Part shown: piece by piece, positions 42,429 through 44,091 of the stretch
Position numbering within the stretch: position 1 is the stretch's first letter
Layout of the letters: each line of letters starts with the position of its first letter
Source of the DNA: an uncultured Ruminococcus sp.
Lineage (GTDB): Bacteria > Bacillota > Clostridia > Oscillospirales > Acutalibacteraceae
DNA length: 44,091 nt
Direction: 5' to 3'
Assembly: GCA_902768825.1 (NCBI GenBank)
Contig: CACXMR010000015.1
Span: 1-44,091, forward strand
Position numbers and translations under genes: made by a program
The notes under the pieces: generated by a model
What the model was told of the DNA's origin: nothing
Databases searched by the model: none
The model's input: only the letters and a program-made list of their open reading frames with translations

Positions 42429-43334
42429 GTGTCGGCATTACCCAAAAAGCATATCAAGACAATAATTGCGGCTATAGTGATAGCGGCTGCCCTGACAGCG
42501 GCATTCTTCCTGACGGGCAGCCCAAAAAACGATAGCTCAGATAATCCGTCTTTGCCGCAAAGCAGTGTTGTTTCTGAGCAAAGCCCACCCTCAGAGCATA
42601 GCCCGGAGTCATCAGCGGTCAAAAGCATCGGGGATAAAGCTGAGAGCATTGATGATAAGCCTCTCCCGTCAGATTCGGGTGAGGCTGTATCAGTGTCGGC
42701 GGCAAATTCCTCATCACCATCCGTGCAGGATGATCCCGTATCAGTCATCGTGGAGAGCCTTGCCTTACCGTCAGAAGAATCCTTTGCTCCGTCAGAGCTG
42801 TCGGACAATCCGGTGAGTGAGCCTGCTTCCCTTGAAGAAAGCAGTGAGGAAGAAAGCTCTTTTGAGCAGGTCAGTGCCGAGACTCCGGTGCAGATTTCGT
42901 CAGAGCAGTCCGAGTCCTTGGAATGTACAATCTCCGTATCCTGTGAGACTCTGCTTTCCCACATGGAGGAGCTAAAAAAGAACAAGCGCTCTCTTGTGCC
43001 GGCGGACGGGATGATTCTGTCTCCGTTGACGGTTGAGATAAATGAGGGAGAGAGCGTCTTTGACCTGACAAAAAGGGTCTGTCGGGAAAGAGGCATACCC
43101 TTTGAGTTTACCATGACGCCGATCTACAACACCGCCTATATTGAGGGGATATTTAATCTTTACGAGTTTGACTGCGGGAGCGGTTCGGGTTGGGTCTACA
43201 CCGTCAACGGGGTACAGCCCTCTGTAGGCTGTTCGGACTACCCTCTCAATAAGGGGGATATCCTTGAGTGGCACTACACCTGTCGGCTCGGAAAGGATAT
43301 CTCAGCCCCGGCAAGGAGGGATGACAATGCATAG
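42429..43334 (+). CDS. membrane-tethered DUF4430 (transcobalamin-like C-terminal domain) protein
   Basis: This is a 301-residue protein with an N-terminal membrane helix (about 9-30), a Ser/Pro/Glu-rich flexible stalk (about 31-165) and one C-terminal DUF4430 domain (about 195-292). The domain shows FDCGSGSGWVYTVNGVQPS and LNKGDILEWHYTCRLG, the most recognisable part of the family. It has no catalytic motif. It should stand on the outer membrane face beside the first DUF4430 protein and could pass ligand to the ECF transporter. The start is GTG 42429, six bases after AGGAGG. ATG 42423 touches that site, and ATG 42405 has none. The stop overlaps the EcfT start. Confidence 0.78.
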   Translation: MSALPKKHIKTIIAAIVIAAALTAAFFLTGSPKNDSSDNPSLPQSSVVSEQSPPSEHSPESSAVKSIGDKAESIDDKPLPSDSGEAVSVSAANSSSPSVQDDPVSVIVESLALPSEESFAPSELSDNPVSEPASLEESSEEESSFEQVSAETPVQISSEQSESLECTISVSCETLLSHMEELKKNKRSLVPADGMILSPLTVEINEGESVFDLTKRVCRERGIPFEFTMTPIYNTAYIEGIFNLYEFDCGSGSGWVYTVNGVQPSVGCSDYPLNKGDILEWHYTCRLGKDISAPARRDDNA

Positions 43335-44091
43335 CAGAGCCTTTTCTCAGGTGCATCCCTTAGTGCAGTTCTGCTTTTTCATGCTTGTGATGCTCTTTAC
43401 AATGCTTGTGTCCCAGCCGGTGCTGCTGCTGATATCCTTTTCCTGCTCAATGGTCTGCGGTATGCTTTCGGGCGGCAAAGGCTCCGTCAGGAGCTTTTTT
43501 CGTTTTATCCTGCCATCATCACTTCTGATAAGCGTCATCAATCCTCTCTTTGACCATGCAGGGGTCACTATCCTTTTCTACCTGCCCGACGGCAATGCCT
43601 TCACGCTGGAATCCGTCGTCTACGGTCTTGTGTCGGGTCTGATGCTTTCCTCGGTGATGCTGTGGTGCCTTTGTCTGCGCCATACAATGACCTCTGACAG
43701 AGTGATATATCTCTTTGGCAGGGCGGCTCCGAGGCTTGGCCTGCTGCTATCCATGATAATCAGGTTCATACCCCAGCTTGCAGGACAGTTCCGAAGGGTG
43801 CGCACTGCCCAGCGCTGTCTTGGCAGGGATATCAGTCAGGGGAATATCTTCCAAAGGACAAGGAACCTTGCAAGGCTGATCTCCTCGGTAATAGGCTGGT
43901 CGATGGAGCACTCGCTGATAACTGCGGATTCCATGAGGAGCAGGGGCTACGGCTCCGGCAGGAGGACGTCCTTTGCTCTTTTCCGTTTTGAGCGGCGTGA
44001 CGGGCTGATACTCACGGCTATGCTTTTACTTTCATGCTGTGTGTTGTGGGGCTGCATAACGGGAACGGGGGAGTATTACTATTTCCCGTGC
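43327..44091 (+). CDS. ECF transporter T component (EcfT/CbiQ family), truncated by the window end
   Basis: The frame stays open to the last base, so only the first 255 residues are seen. At least four hydrophobic helices are present (near residues 10-35, 55-75, 87-112 and 215-235). The motif DSMRSRGYG near residue 203 matches the Ala-Arg-Gly coupling motif through which EcfT contacts the ATPases. EcfT joins a substrate-binding S component to the EcfA ATPases for vitamin import. Position in a cobalamin-riboswitch operon suggests a CbiQ-like or B12-dedicated module. The S component and ATPases would be downstream. The start is ATG 43327, with AAGGAGGG six bases upstream, overlapping the previous stop. 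Confidence 0.85.
   Translation, partial: MHSRAFSQVHPLVQFCFFMLVMLFTMLVSQPVLLLISFSCSMVCGMLSGGKGSVRSFFRFILPSSLLISVINPLFDHAGVTILFYLPDGNAFTLESVVYGLVSGLMLSSVMLWCLCLRHTMTSDRVIYLFGRAAPRLGLLLSMIIRFIPQLAGQFRRVRTAQRCLGRDISQGNIFQRTRNLARLISSVIGWSMEHSLITADSMRSRGYGSGRRTSFALFRFERRDGLILTAMLLLSCCVLWGCITGTGEYYYFPC

Overview
The window looks like a chromosomal segment of a low-to-mid GC Firmicute of the Ruminococcus/Oscillospiraceae type. The evidence is gene content (Rex, a BofA-like protein, DnaD plus a DnaI-like ATPase, DegV, RNase R, SecG, a TetM-like GTPase carrying a YacP/NYN domain), strong AGGAGG-type ribosome binding sites, several GTG and TTG starts, and sigma-A promoters with 17-bp spacers. The species assignment is inference. 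I see no rRNA, tRNA, CRISPR array, phage or intact transposon.

Layout. 1-3.1 kb: a MacA-like adaptor, an FtsX/MacB-type permease with no ABC ATPase between them, and a DUF6873-like protein. 3.1-3.5 kb: a 48-bp tandem repeat and a long palindrome. 3.5-7 kb: trmN6, rsmI, maf and a secreted D,D-carboxypeptidase whose start codon lies in a large inverted repeat. 7-9 kb: a hairpin-rich repeat region and a second, convergent D,D-carboxypeptidase. 9-11.8 kb: an ECF sigma factor with a membrane partner. 11.9-15.8 kb: a CPA2 antiporter, then a STAS protein and a membrane protein joining a PP2C phosphatase to an RsbW-like kinase domain. 16-19.6 kb: a cytoplasmic GH13 enzyme, an MBL-fold hydrolase, a repeat island and a PucR/CdaR-type regulator. 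20-28.8 kb: a probable long operon of U32/TrhP, uvrB, an SMI1/KNR4 protein, topoisomerase subunit B, an ElaA-like GNAT and topoisomerase subunit A. 28.9-36.1 kb: secG with a repeat tail, cca, dnaD-like, dnaI-like, degV and rnr. 36.1-40 kb: a repeat island, rex, bofA-like and the GTPase-NYN fusion. 40 kb to the end: a cobalamin riboswitch with terminator, two DUF4430 (transcobalamin-C-like) surface proteins and an EcfT/CbiQ gene cut by the window edge.

The most exciting system is the last one. A B12 riboswitch appears to control a cell-surface protein that combines a DUF4430 domain with an alpha/alpha toroid, the two folds found in vertebrate transcobalamin and intrinsic factor. A second membrane-tethered DUF4430 protein and an ECF transporter T component follow. 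This suggests a Gram-positive, transcobalamin-like cobalamin capture and import machine. Other notable items are the translational GTPase fused to a Rae1/YacP-type nuclease domain, the phosphatase/kinase fusion opposite a STAS switch protein, the SecG repeat tail, and a dispersed family of modular hairpins shared by several intergenic regions.
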